Assembly (NCBI RefSeq): GCF_012767755.2 | Contig: NZ_AP023189.1 | Span: 248,001-312,000 of the forward strand | Direction: 5' to 3' | Source of the DNA: Pseudomonas tohonis | GTDB taxonomy: Bacteria > Pseudomonadota > Gammaproteobacteria > Pseudomonadales > Pseudomonadaceae | DNA: 64,000 nt | Shown here: one piece after another, positions 44,857-54,095 of the stretch | Position numbering within the stretch: the first letter of the stretch is position 1 | How the letters are laid out: each line of letters opens with the position of its first letter | The notes under the pieces: model-generated | Told to the model about the DNA's origin: nothing | What the model saw: only the letters and a program-made list of their open reading frames with translations | Databases searched by the model: none | Position numbers and translations under genes: made by a program

Positions 44857-45645
44857 ATGATGAGCTCCCGACCTTTGATCAAGGATGTTTCGCCTGCTTA
44901 CTTCGGTGTCTGGCTCGATCGTCTTTTCGAGGGGTATGAGATGGCTGCTCGAAAAATCGGAAGGAGCGCATATAGCGTCACTGGCTATGTCGCTACGGAG
45001 AAGGCTGCCAAGATTCAGCGAACGGAGTCCGCACTGGAGCAAGACTTTCTCATCTTGCTGGAGTACGACTGGCGTGTCCTTCGATACGCCACTCAGCCAT
45101 TCAAAATTCAATGGAGCGATGAGAGGGGTAGGCTACGCAGATTCACTCCTGATGTAGCTGTTGCCTATAACGACTTGGCAACCCGGTCCGATCCGTCGCT
45201 ACGGACCACCATCTTTGAGGTGAAGCCACGCGCCCAGCTGAAGGCTCGATGGGCTGAGGAGAAGCCTAGGCTAAAGGCGGCTTCCGCTTGGGCTAAAGAC
45301 TATGGCTGCAGATTCAAGGTGATGACTGAGCGCGAGATCCGTACCCCCTACCTCGAGAACGTCCGGTTCTTACTGCGTTATCAAAAGATGTATGGCGATC
45401 GGGAGCTGTACGACGCGCGTATTCCCCACATCTGCGAGTTGCTTGTTCGCTTAGGGCCCACTACCCCACGAGCACTCTTGGAGGCGGTTCGGGGAGATGC
45501 AATTCATCGTGCCGAGTACATCCCGTATCTCTGGCACCTTGTCACCCAGCAGATTGTAGGAATCGACCTTGGTCAGCCTCTGAATATGAAGTCTCCAATC
45601 TGGCCGACATCTCAGGCGCAGGCTATTGCAGGAGGTAGTTTGTGA
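44857..45645 (+). CDS. tnsA: TnsA endonuclease of a Tn7-like transposon
   Basis: The 262-residue protein has the TnsA catalytic set: RTESALEQDF (Glu57/Glu61), RFTPDVAV (Asp99) and TIFEVKPRAQ (Glu121 and Lys123). A C-terminal winged-helix segment (LLVRLGPTTPRALLEAVRGD) fits the TnsA_C region that contacts TnsB/TnsC. It cuts the 5' ends of the element to allow cut-and-paste movement. It lies 48 bases from the element end. The start is ATG 44857 or 44860. Its stop overlaps the tnsB GTG. Confidence 0.93.
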   Translation: MMSSRPLIKDVSPAYFGVWLDRLFEGYEMAARKIGRSAYSVTGYVATEKAAKIQRTESALEQDFLILLEYDWRVLRYATQPFKIQWSDERGRLRRFTPDVAVAYNDLATRSDPSLRTTIFEVKPRAQLKARWAEEKPRLKAASAWAKDYGCRFKVMTEREIRTPYLENVRFLLRYQKMYGDRELYDARIPHICELLVRLGPTTPRALLEAVRGDAIHRAEYIPYLWHLVTQQIVGIDLGQPLNMKSPIWPTSQAQAIAGGSL

Positions 45646-47552
45646 CCCCCACAACCGTTGCTATTCACGTAGGCGCAGTCATCTCCTGCTTCGGCCGAAC
45701 CTATTGCGTCAGGAAATTTGTTTCCCCTGATGAGATTTTGGCTTCGGACGTGTTGGCCGGCGAAGACCACGTACTGAAGCTCAGCGAAATAACCGAGAGC
45801 TACGGGCAAGCCGCTGCGCAGGCTGGCGAGCAAATCGATCTGGCTGCAATTCCTGAAGATGACTGGAAGGTTGCTATCGAGCGCTACAACGCGATTGCAC
45901 CTCTAATTGGTATGCCATCGCGAACAGAGGCGCTCGTTAAGGAGGTTGCGGATCAGCTTCTTGTATCGGTACCGACTCTCTATCGATGGTTAGCACGCGT
46001 GGAGCGACACGGATCCGTGACCTGCTTGCTCCGCAAACGTCGATTCGATGCCGGCGGCAAACGACTTGATCCGAGGGTGGAAGAGATCATTGAGAAGGCC
46101 ATCCGCTCGGACTACCTCACCGAGCTTAAAAAAAGCCCGACTGCTGTAACACGTGTGATCGAAACGCGGTGCAAGAACATAGGCCTTCCTGCCCCCAGTA
46201 AGGTCGCGGTCATGGCGCGAATTGAGGAAATCCTCCCTGAAGAACGAGCTGCAAAACGTGAAGGGCGTAATGCAGCCCTCGATCATCGATCAATAAAAGG
46301 CTCAATGCCCGGCGCCGATACCCTGAATGCGGTATGGCAGATCGATCACACACCAGCTGACGTGATATTGGTCGACGAGCAAGACCGAATTCCTATCGGC
46401 AAGCCTTGGATCACTCTCGCGATTGATGTTTTCTCGAGGATGGTGGTTGGCTGGTACATCTCTTTCGATCCACCAGGTGCATTGGCCACGGGCCTATGTA
46501 TTTCGAACGCCATTCTTCCTAAGGACGGGATGCTAGGCCGGCTAGGTGTTGATTTCCCTTGGATCTGCCAGAGCAAGCCTGCGGTCATTCAGGCCGACAA
46601 CGCCAAGGAATTCCACGGCGAGATGCTTCAGGAGGCGGCCCAAGAGCACGGCTTCAACATGAAGTTTCGCAAGCTCAAGAAGCCAAACTACGGCGCGCAT
46701 ATCGAGAGATTGTTCGGCACGTTTGCTGAGCGTATCCACGAGCTGGACGGCACCACATTCTCTAACACTGCCCAGAAAGGTGAATACAAGTCCGAGAAGA
46801 ACGCCACCATGACGCTTGTCGAGTTCGAGCGCTGGTTCGCGAATCTGATCTTTGGGGAATACCACCACAAGAAGCATTCGGCGCTCGGTGTTTCGCCGAT
46901 CCAGCGTTACGAAGAGGGGCTCTACGGTAGCGACGACATTCCTGGGCTAGGGGTGATCCGAATGGCTTCAAACCCCGACAAGCTCAGGATCGACTTCATG
47001 CCGCTGTTGCGTCGGACCATCCAGACATATGGAGTGGTGTCGGACTTCATCTTCTACCACGACCCTGTACTCGATAAGTGGATTGGCGCACCGGAGCCGG
47101 GCAACAAGCGGAAGGCCAGGGAATTTATTTTCAGGTACGACCCTAGGGACATTAGCTACCTGTTCTTCTGGGATCCCCACCTACGAGAGTACTTCCGGAT
47201 TCCTTATCGCAACACCGCCTATCCACGGATCAGTACCTGGGAGCTGAAGGCAATTAAATCCTTCCTGAAAGACCGAGGGATCAAGCTCGAGAACGAGGAG
47301 CAGATATTTCGAGCGCGAAACGAAATGATTCGGATCGAGGAGCAGTCCAGATCTGACACGCACAATAGGCGTGGCGCGAGGCAACCTACTACGGCTCCGC
47401 GGAAAAAGCGGATGGCCAAGGAGCGTGACCGCCTCCACAAGGCTATGCCTCCCTTGCCGCTGCCTTCTGACCGCATCGACTCGCCGCCCTCGGATCCGGC
47501 AAAAGCCGTAGTCGATGACTTCTCTCATCTGGCTCCCTTTGAAGAGCGGTAG
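45642..47552 (+). CDS. tnsB: TnsB DDE transposase of a Tn7-like transposon
   Basis: The 636-residue protein has an N-terminal HTH region (VADQLLVSVPTLYRWLARVE), an rve core with catalytic Asp about 235 (VWQIDHTPADV), Asp about 318 (VIQADNAKEF) and Glu about 355 (AHIERLFGTF), the 36-residue D-to-E spacing expected, and a Mu-type beta-barrel after it. It binds the element ends and performs 3' cleavage and joining. GTG 45642 overlaps the tnsA stop. Intact. Confidence 0.95.
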   Translation: MTPTTVAIHVGAVISCFGRTYCVRKFVSPDEILASDVLAGEDHVLKLSEITESYGQAAAQAGEQIDLAAIPEDDWKVAIERYNAIAPLIGMPSRTEALVKEVADQLLVSVPTLYRWLARVERHGSVTCLLRKRRFDAGGKRLDPRVEEIIEKAIRSDYLTELKKSPTAVTRVIETRCKNIGLPAPSKVAVMARIEEILPEERAAKREGRNAALDHRSIKGSMPGADTLNAVWQIDHTPADVILVDEQDRIPIGKPWITLAIDVFSRMVVGWYISFDPPGALATGLCISNAILPKDGMLGRLGVDFPWICQSKPAVIQADNAKEFHGEMLQEAAQEHGFNMKFRKLKKPNYGAHIERLFGTFAERIHELDGTTFSNTAQKGEYKSEKNATMTLVEFERWFANLIFGEYHHKKHSALGVSPIQRYEEGLYGSDDIPGLGVIRMASNPDKLRIDFMPLLRRTIQTYGVVSDFIFYHDPVLDKWIGAPEPGNKRKAREFIFRYDPRDISYLFFWDPHLREYFRIPYRNTAYPRISTWELKAIKSFLKDRGIKLENEEQIFRARNEMIRIEEQSRSDTHNRRGARQPTTAPRKKRMAKERDRLHKAMPPLPLPSDRIDSPPSDPAKAVVDDFSHLAPFEER

Positions 47553-47558
47553 GTGCTG

Positions 47559-48464
47559 ATGAGCAAGCTAAATGTCAGTTGCCTTACTGGGCGTCCCACT
47601 CCGGAGATGAAGGTACGTCTGGCTGCCTTTCGTGAGGAACGCTGGATTGGCTATGACAGTGCAGTTCGGATTCGTGAGCAGATTGAAAGTCTGCTCGATC
47701 ACCCGAAGACTCACCGGATGCCCAATCTCGTGCTGCTTGGCGAGAGTAATAGTGGCAAGTCGATGATCCTAAATAGCGTTCGAGATCGGGCCAATCCCCC
47801 CTACGACCTGAACGCCCACAAAATAGAACTACCGGTAATCATGGTGCAGGCGCCGCCATCACCCGATGAAGGACGCATGTACACGAGGATCATGGAGAGC
47901 CTCGGGATGCACGTTGCATCAAGGGAGCCAGAGGACTCGAAGCTGCGGCGGATAAAGGTTATGTGTCAGCACCTGAATGTGCAGATGTTGATACTGGATG
48001 ACTTCTTCAACATTGCTGCAGGGTCGATTGCACGTAGGCGAAAGTTTCTCAATGCTCTGAGGAACCTGAGCATGGAGCTCAGTATTCCGATCGTCCTTTC
48101 GGGTGTTCCTGAAAGCCAGAACATACTGACCGCGGACTCATCCATTGCGAATCGCTTCAAACCTATTTTCGTCCGTAGGTGGACCGAGGAGCGAATTGAG
48201 GAGTACGCGACCTTCGTCGTTAGCATACGGCCGCGTCTGGAACTCGAGAAGGGAATGGATATCCTGCAGCGCGCCACGCTGACGCGGTTGCTTCAGTTCA
48301 GTGAAGGGTTGCTGGGTGAGACGGTGGAGATACTCCGACTCTTTGCGAGCTGGGCTGTGCGTAGTGGTACGGAGCATGTCACTGGGGACATGGTGACCTG
48401 GGAAAACCTGCATGCCCTGGGCTATGTCTTGCCCTCCGACCGAACTCGATACTTGGAGCGCTGA
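47559..48464 (+). CDS. tnsC: TnsC/TniB-type AAA+ regulator
   Basis: The 301-residue protein has Walker A LLGESNSGKSMILNSV (about residue 62) and Walker B MLILDDFFNIAAGS (about 145), then an arginine-containing sensor region (ANRFKPIFVRRW). It is shorter than Tn7 TnsC (555) and closer to TniB size. It links the TniQ target selector to TnsA/TnsB. ATG 47559 follows an in-frame GTG at 47553 right after the tnsB stop. Confidence 0.93.
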   Translation: MSKLNVSCLTGRPTPEMKVRLAAFREERWIGYDSAVRIREQIESLLDHPKTHRMPNLVLLGESNSGKSMILNSVRDRANPPYDLNAHKIELPVIMVQAPPSPDEGRMYTRIMESLGMHVASREPEDSKLRRIKVMCQHLNVQMLILDDFFNIAAGSIARRRKFLNALRNLSMELSIPIVLSGVPESQNILTADSSIANRFKPIFVRRWTEERIEEYATFVVSIRPRLELEKGMDILQRATLTRLLQFSEGLLGETVEILRLFASWAVRSGTEHVTGDMVTWENLHALGYVLPSDRTRYLER

Positions 48465-48470
48465 GCATGG

Positions 48471-49643
48471 TTGCCTGGCTCTACCGGACCTCACCCTTTC
48501 GAGGGTGAGCTATTCAGCTCGTGGCTGTGCCGGCTTGCTTGGGGAAACGGTACCAAGCTGCTTCCGTTCGTTACTCATCACCTTCTTCAGTCTCCTCAGT
48601 TCCTGACGCGGGACATTGATCGTGTTGCTTCTGCCTCGGTTGTCGGTGGTGTCGGTGCAGGCTGTGGTGTTACAGACTCCTCGGCTCACTCGACGAGGCT
48701 CTCCGTATTCGAAGGCATTCTGTGGGAACAGCTTGCGCAGAAAGGTTCCTGTGATTGGGTTCTGACTCACATCCGTGGCGCTCGGAACCCAAGGCAACGA
48801 GCGGGTCATTCTCTCCAGTTTTGTCGGCGCTGTTTGGCCGAAGATGTTGAACCCTATTTTCGTTGTACCTGGCGCCTCGCGCTAAGCGCGATATGCCCTA
48901 TTCATGGGGTCTATCTGGCTGATGAGTGCCCGCGATGTCACTGCCCAGTGGTTCCCACGATAGTTGATTGTGGCCAGCGCTTGCTTCCCCTTAAAACGCC
49001 CTTGGTGAGTTGCTATAAGTGCGGCTGGGATTTGCGCGAGCCCTTGGCGGGTGACCTTGTTGCTGATGCAGAAAACCTATTTTTCCAGAAGAGCATTCTT
49101 GATGCGCTGATCCAAGGGCGTTCAGCCCATCTACCTGGTGGAGATTGCTATTCGTTGCTTCTGTTTCGAGGGCTAAAGCGTCTGCTGCAGTTGCTTGGTG
49201 GTGAAGGTAGGTTCAAGCGGGTTCGAGAGTTGATGTGCCTTGATGGTGGGTTACTGGATTTACCACTGCAGACAGGCTCGCGCTTTTGTTTGGAGGCGCT
49301 TCGGGTCGGTGATCGTGCAATTATGCTCTCTCAGCTTCGGTTGTTACTGGAAGATTGGCCAGCCGCTCTTGTTGATGTTTGTAGGAGGTCACGTGTCTCG
49401 AGTTCCTATCTGCTGAACTACAGTGATGATCTGCCCTATTGGCTCTATAAACCCATCCACGATCAATTGTTTGATAAACCATACTCACCTTCACTACTGG
49501 AGTGGCAGGAGGCGAGACATTACCTAAATCGTAATGGTGAGCCTGTGAGCGCTAGTGCTGTAAGGCGGCTGCTTGGTATGTGGACGGCGAGTGATAGCTG
49601 GAAGCTTGAACATCCGCCATGGAATCGTCGTCGGCTACTATGA
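48471..49643 (+). CDS. tniQ: TniQ/TnsD-family target-selection protein
   Basis: The 390-residue protein opens FEGELFSSWLCRLAWGNGTK, the TniQ N-terminal signature, followed by zinc-finger segments FCRRCLAEDVEP, ICPIHGVYLADECPRCHCP and VSCYKCGWDL. The C-terminal half is a probable HTH array. TniQ proteins recognise the attachment site and recruit TnsC; the target here is presumably comM. The only in-frame start after the tnsC stop is TTG 48471; an ATG at 48467 opens a different short frame. Confidence 0.88.
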   Translation: MPGSTGPHPFEGELFSSWLCRLAWGNGTKLLPFVTHHLLQSPQFLTRDIDRVASASVVGGVGAGCGVTDSSAHSTRLSVFEGILWEQLAQKGSCDWVLTHIRGARNPRQRAGHSLQFCRRCLAEDVEPYFRCTWRLALSAICPIHGVYLADECPRCHCPVVPTIVDCGQRLLPLKTPLVSCYKCGWDLREPLAGDLVADAENLFFQKSILDALIQGRSAHLPGGDCYSLLLFRGLKRLLQLLGGEGRFKRVRELMCLDGGLLDLPLQTGSRFCLEALRVGDRAIMLSQLRLLLEDWPAALVDVCRRSRVSSSYLLNYSDDLPYWLYKPIHDQLFDKPYSPSLLEWQEARHYLNRNGEPVSASAVRRLLGMWTASDSWKLEHPPWNRRRLL

Positions 49644-49768
49644 ATTTGACTCCGTCAGATCAGATCTTGGATAGCTTCATTCGACTGAATTTGAGCCTCT
49701 ATCTGCGCTTTCTAGTTGTAATTATGCAGAGAGAAAGATTCATTCTAAAAGCAGGTTTTTCTAATTTT

Positions 49769-50932
49769 TCATTTGGACTTTCTGCCTGATACAGCTTTTT
49801 TATTTTTTGGGATAGGCGCCTTTTTAACTGCCGCCGCCTTGGTTGTCTTTTGTTTTGGCCTATCTGCGGGAACTTGCATCGGATACTCGCCCAGTCTCAC
49901 CCCCTTTTGTTTGGCGTGGGGTTTAAGCTCTGGCATAGCTTGTTTGTTGCGTCGCGCATCATATAGACATGCAAAACATGCATCAGTCTCAGCGTTTGCG
50001 TAATTTTTTGCTTGATCAATGCCGCTTATGGCCCAGGCGCTATTAGCTTCAAAGCTTTTTGCAGATGACAGAACTTTAAGCTCGATAACCGTGTTGACTT
50101 TTTGTCTAGAGCCAGGGGAGGTTTCTCTTTCTACTATTATGTCGGTGCGGCCTCCCTGATTATTAATTTCTTCGTTTATAAAAACACCAGACCTTCTGTA
50201 GGAACTTTTTAGGTATGTAAGCAGGAAAGACTGCACATGTCGCTCTGGTTGGGTCTTTAAGGTGGATCGCGTTTTTCCACTTTTGACCTCCCACATATTT
50301 CTTGCAGCGATCGCAGTGGAGGTACTGAGGTATTCATGATGAAACCTCGATAAATCCTCATCTAGCGTCTCTGGGGTCAGCGAGATGTCATCATTTTTGA
50401 CAGTTATCTCCTCAGGTTCGTAGATCCACTCTTCTATCTCTTGGCCTTGCCTGTGAATCTGCATTTTCTGTTGGCCAAATTTCGCTAAAACGAAAGTGTG
50501 GTTTGACGATAGGTTTTCATCAATGAACAGGTATGCATTGTCGACAGTTAGGATGTCATGAATCTTCAGAATTACTCTGAAGTTCTGATTGCATACAACG
50601 ACCCCTTCGCTCAGTGTGCCCCCTTTTCTAAAGACTTTAACGGTGGGTATGTTGGGGTGGTACGTGAACCCCCAGTCTATATCAGGGGTTTCAGAAAAAA
50701 TCATTAACAAGGCTTGAGTGTCAGGACCTAGGTCGTTTGAGGGGCGTGAGCTAAGCCAGTAGCGATAGAACTCAATCGCTTCTTGAATGAACTGATCCTC
50801 AGGAGAGCCTGAGACTGCAGAGTCCATTCCAGTGATTATGTCTTGTTCAATCTTTGAAAAAAGAGATGAATTATCCAATTTAGGCAGCCTTCGCACGGTT
50901 TCGTAGGAGAGTTTGATACGCACTGAGCACAT
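49769..50932 (-). CDS. PD-(D/E)XK nuclease, probable effector of a three-component system
   Basis: The 387-residue protein carries a C-terminal PD-(D/E)XK fold: QPERHVQSFLLTYLK (upstream Glu), NNQGGRTDIIVERE (Asp264) and NTVIELKVLSS (Glu284-x-Lys286). The N-terminal 200 residues are unrecognised. The last 40 residues are Lys/Ala-rich (TTKAAAVKKAPIPKNKKAVS) and may bind nucleic acid. The start at ATG 50932 follows AGGA and overlaps the middle-component gene by 53 bases; TTG 50878 is the alternative. It is the last gene of the minus-strand operon. Confidence 0.75.
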   Translation of the reverse strand: MCSVRIKLSYETVRRLPKLDNSSLFSKIEQDIITGMDSAVSGSPEDQFIQEAIEFYRYWLSSRPSNDLGPDTQALLMIFSETPDIDWGFTYHPNIPTVKVFRKGGTLSEGVVVCNQNFRVILKIHDILTVDNAYLFIDENLSSNHTFVLAKFGQQKMQIHRQGQEIEEWIYEPEEITVKNDDISLTPETLDEDLSRFHHEYLSTSTAIAARNMWEVKSGKTRSTLKTQPERHVQSFLLTYLKSSYRRSGVFINEEINNQGGRTDIIVERETSPGSRQKVNTVIELKVLSSAKSFEANSAWAISGIDQAKNYANAETDACFACLYDARRNKQAMPELKPHAKQKGVRLGEYPMQVPADRPKQKTTKAAAVKKAPIPKNKKAVSGRKSK

Positions 50933-51575
50933 CTTTCCTGTTAACGAAGGTTTTCTGGCTTAGCAGTTGTTGGATAGAGTTCAGTCCCTTAACGGTAGGT
51001 GTGATCTCCTCAGGTGACTCTTCGATAAGTAATGAGTTACCTGGTCGCTTCAATGCATTCACATACGTCAAGTCTTGTGCAAGCATTTCGTCTAACGTGC
51101 CATTGTCCTGGGTGCTTAGCTCTTCGGACTCCCCTAAGATAACGCGCGCGGTTCCTAGGCACATATCCAGCAAGAATTTGTAAATAATCTCGCCCGTATT
51201 GGTCTGGCGCAGATCCTGGCATACCTTCAGGCCGCTCTTCGTTAATCTAAAGGTTCCTTCGAACTGCAGGTCTTTTGGTGAGGGGTGTGCCTTAAAGTCT
51301 GCGACGTCTATGAGCCCTGAAAAGGCTAAGTGCCCAAGCGCAAGGTGCGCGGCTCGGTAATAAGGGCCGTGGGGCGTTCGTTGTGCTCTTTGCCTTAATG
51401 GCTTCAATCCATAGTAGCGAGCTGATGCGAATGACATGAAGAGAAGTGCATGCAATCGAGCGCGAGTTAAGTCCTTTATTCCGGCAGCTTCGCATGCCGT
51501 TACAAGAAACAGCACCCAGCGTAAAAACTGAAGCCGCTCATAATCACGTTTCAGTAGTTTTTGATCACTTAGCAT
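50880..51575 (-). CDS. Probable ABC-three-component middle component
   Basis: The 231-residue protein begins LLKRDYERLQFLRWVLFLVT and has a winged-helix-like middle (TPHGPYYRAAHLALGHLAFS, GTFRLTKSGLKVC). Size and position between an SMC-like ATPase gene and a nuclease gene match the middle components of ABC-3C defence systems. It overlaps the ATPase gene by 11 bases and the nuclease gene downstream. There is no direct catalytic motif. The family call rests mainly on context. Confidence 0.6.
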   Translation of the reverse strand: MLSDQKLLKRDYERLQFLRWVLFLVTACEAAGIKDLTRARLHALLFMSFASARYYGLKPLRQRAQRTPHGPYYRAAHLALGHLAFSGLIDVADFKAHPSPKDLQFEGTFRLTKSGLKVCQDLRQTNTGEIIYKFLLDMCLGTARVILGESEELSTQDNGTLDEMLAQDLTYVNALKRPGNSLLIEESPEEITPTVKGLNSIQQLLSQKTFVNRKDVLSAYQTLLRNRAKAA

Positions 51576-53598
51576 GAAGGAACTTCCCTAGCTCTTCAGA
51601 CAGTAGAGACTGCACTTCTTGCTGGTCAAGTGCAGCTGGAGGTGGTGTCAGATCAAGTAGATTGATTAGATGATTTTCGCGCTCTATAGGCAGTTTTGTA
51701 ATCGAGCCATCCTCCTCCACTAGTCCTAGCAGTGCAGGAATCATCTGTGTGCCGTTAACATTGGAGGTGGCGATTACTTTTCGGGAGGTGCTCGTGTCTT
51801 CTGGTGCGAAGCGGCGCATGAGATCTGCGGCTCTGCGCATGAACCAACTGTCTAAGCTTGCCTCTGGTGTCTCGATCACGAGCATTATTGGCCCGTTATC
51901 ATTGACCATATCCAAAAGCGTCATTCTGAAAGCCAAATCTAAAAATTCTTTCTGTGACTCTGAAACACTATTGCTCTGCAACCGCTCATGCGCGACTTTA
52001 TGAGTGCTTGAAGTCATATTTATTGTAAATGTTGGGATGTTTACGCGGTCTGCGCCAGTTGCAATTTTAAAGGGTGTTTGACGGCTAAAGGTTACGCTGA
52101 CCTTTTCCTGTAGAAATGAAGTGGCATATGCAGTGAGCGTTGTTTCGAGAGTCTCTTTAAGAACTCCCATCCTTTCTTGGGCTAGATCGACTGCTGCGCG
52201 ATATCTCTCTGTAAGTTCTTTGCGGTTTTCGGCGAGCTCATCCAGAGCATCTTGCTCTCTATCAAGCTCCGCTTGTAATCCGACTATCGGCTTTTGATCT
52301 TGACTTGGGCGCTGGATCTCTAAGTATTCTCTTTTTTGTAAGGCTGAGTTTCTTAAGTTAACCGCTTCTCTGAAGGCCTGTGATGAGATGGCTATTTCTT
52401 GCTCAATTTCCGAACGCTGAATTTCAATCTGTTCCGCGTTTCTTCTTAAGTTTTCTATTTTCTCCTCAAGGATATGAACTTGTGGAAGTGAAATAGGCGT
52501 TACATTATCTGGCTTGGGATTGCTGATTGTTGCGTCGCAAGCAAAGCAATGGCCTTTACGAGTCTTTTTGCCAATATTTTCCAACTGTTTTTTTGACTTG
52601 CTTCCGCAAATGAAACATCCGCAGCCAGTCGCGTACCCTTGCATAAGAAATTTTTCTTTATCACGTAGCGATGGTAGCGCTTGAAGGATAAACATCGCAT
52701 CAGTCTGGGAGAACTGAAGCTCTAACTGAGCGAGATCCACTTGAGCCTCATCAGACATATTGTCTAATGAGCGGAGTTCTTTCTGAAGGTTGTCGTATTC
52801 GCTTTTCCTTGTCTGGAATTGCTTTTCTGCATCAATATGAGCTTCAGTTGCTTCCTCAATCATTTTATCGAGCGTTTCTAGCTCAATGCTTGCGGAGTTT
52901 GTCGCGGCAGGTGGAAGAGATTCTTTTCGTTTGTTGAGTTGGTGGAGGCGGTTTCGATAGTCAGTATCTATCTTCTGGATTTGTGCAAATGCATCATTTA
53001 GCGATGATGCTACAGTGTCCTCAAGGAATAGAATTTTGAAAAACTCGAACTGTGCGCCTGCGTCCCAAAGAAGAGGAATTCGATCTTCGCCAAAAAATTG
53101 CAAGTACCGAACAACCATATGGAAGTCATAGCCAGACAGAAGCCCGCTTAAATATCCTAGGTAATCTATAAAATCTATTTCGGATTCGGGGTCGTATCTT
53201 TTTCCGGATACTTTTACTGATTTCAGTTTCAAGCTACCAAGGTATCTTGAAACCTCGATGCTTTTTCCGCCTAGCGAGAAAAATAGCGTTGCAAAAGCGT
53301 CATCACCCAACTTCCCAGGGACGCGCTTTGAAAAGAAGTCGAATTTCTTGAGTCCAACAAGGCGTCGCCGACTGGCTCGGCCGAGGCTACGAGTGGCCTT
53401 CTCTGGGTCATTAGGACCTAATAACATTCTAAGGAGTAGAGTAAGAAGAGTTGTCTTCCCAATTCCATTAATGCCGGCGATCACGCTTATCCCATTAGGG
53501 AATGTGATATCTAGTCCGGAGTTATTTCGACCTGGATAGAGCGCGAAATTTCGGATGGTCACCCGTTGGATGACAGGTAGAGAAATACTTGATCGCAA
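51565..53598 (-). CDS. SMC/Rad50-like ATPase with a zinc-binding motif
   Basis: The roughly 677-residue protein has Walker A VIAGINGIGKTTLLTLL near residue 45, two coiled-coil arms (about 230-290 and 380-480) and, between them, CGCFICGSK and GHCFACDATI, a four-cysteine zinc motif at a hook-like position. The C-terminal half has the SESQKEFLDLAFRM signature and IMLVIETPEASLDSWF Walker B. AAGGAGG lies five bases before TTG 53598, which is therefore preferred over ATG 53616. It is likely the sensor-motor of a defence complex with the downstream nuclease. Confidence 0.8.
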   Translation of the reverse strand: MRSSISLPVIQRVTIRNFALYPGRNNSGLDITFPNGISVIAGINGIGKTTLLTLLLRMLLGPNDPEKATRSLGRASRRRLVGLKKFDFFSKRVPGKLGDDAFATLFFSLGGKSIEVSRYLGSLKLKSVKVSGKRYDPESEIDFIDYLGYLSGLLSGYDFHMVVRYLQFFGEDRIPLLWDAGAQFEFFKILFLEDTVASSLNDAFAQIQKIDTDYRNRLHQLNKRKESLPPAATNSASIELETLDKMIEEATEAHIDAEKQFQTRKSEYDNLQKELRSLDNMSDEAQVDLAQLELQFSQTDAMFILQALPSLRDKEKFLMQGYATGCGCFICGSKSKKQLENIGKKTRKGHCFACDATISNPKPDNVTPISLPQVHILEEKIENLRRNAEQIEIQRSEIEQEIAISSQAFREAVNLRNSALQKREYLEIQRPSQDQKPIVGLQAELDREQDALDELAENRKELTERYRAAVDLAQERMGVLKETLETTLTAYATSFLQEKVSVTFSRQTPFKIATGADRVNIPTFTINMTSSTHKVAHERLQSNSVSESQKEFLDLAFRMTLLDMVNDNGPIMLVIETPEASLDSWFMRRAADLMRRFAPEDTSTSRKVIATSNVNGTQMIPALLGLVEEDGSITKLPIERENHLINLLDLTPPPAALDQQEVQSLLSEELGKFLHAK

Positions 53599-53622
53599 AA
53601 TAACCTCCTTGTGCATTGGCCA

Positions 53623-54006
53623 TTAATGTGGTCTCCGCACGTTCCTTGTTCTCTTTGCGGTTGCCGCGCTCTGGCGCAACTTTTTTATTGCTCTCAACGC
53701 GTCTATTAGGCACAAGGCATCTTCTTCGGTGCCTTCCCAAACGCTATCTAGTAGTTGAGTCAGGCGAAATCGCGTAGCGCTATCCGCTGCCCTCGATGGC
53801 ACCTCCGTAAGGAAAGGAACGCTCGCATCCCGACACATTTGCTGGACCGATCCAGCTCTGGCGCCGAAATAGCCTCGGTAGATTCGCCCCACCCAACTTT
53901 GCGAGACGTTATAGCACTCTGCCACCTGTGCCTGTGTCAACCCTTGCGCGTTGAAATAGGCAGCAAGGGCGGCACCGATGGCCTCTGCCTTGTCTTTTGA
54001 GGTCAT
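53623..54006 (-). CDS. HTH regulator of the methyltransferase/ATPase locus
   Basis: The 127-residue protein has an HTH (GLTQAQVAECYNVSQSWVGR near 22-42) and a basic C-terminus (ATAKRTRNVRRPH). The region between its start and the divergent methyltransferase gene holds two near-identical palindromes, one ending two bases... directly in front of its ATG. It is probably an autorepressor and timing control, like C proteins in restriction-modification loci. It precedes the ATPase gene in the same orientation. Confidence 0.75.
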   Translation of the reverse strand: MTSKDKAEAIGAALAAYFNAQGLTQAQVAECYNVSQSWVGRIYRGYFGARAGSVQQMCRDASVPFLTEVPSRAADSATRFRLTQLLDSVWEGTEEDALCLIDALRAIKKLRQSAATAKRTRNVRRPH

Positions 54007-54007
54007 G

Positions 54008-54044
54008 AAATATACGTGTATTTCTCTAAAATATGCGTATATTT
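54008..54044. promoter_or_regulatory. Twin palindromic operators between HTH regulator and methyltransferase
   Basis: AAATATACGTGTATTT (54008-54023) and AAATATGCGTATATTT (54029-54044) are two 16-base palindromes with centres 21 bases apart, two turns of the helix. The first begins one base before the HTH gene's start codon; the second faces the methyltransferase. Cooperative binding by the HTH protein is the obvious reading. Confidence 0.8.
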
Positions 54045-54095
54045 AGCATTAGAAAATGGCGTCATGCAAATGCGCGGAATGACAGGGGAACGTTT

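Larger units (their letters stand above)
44809..49643 (+). mobile_element. Tn7-like transposition module (tnsA-tnsB-tnsC-tniQ), one end found
   Basis: The module starts with TGTCTCAGATATTATG abutting comM at 44809 and runs through four tightly spaced genes. Insertion in comM and this gene content match Tn6022/AbaR-type elements. The cargo probably extends right of 49643; the distal end with an ACA terminus and the matching comM half was not located, so the true length is unknown. Confidence 0.8.
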
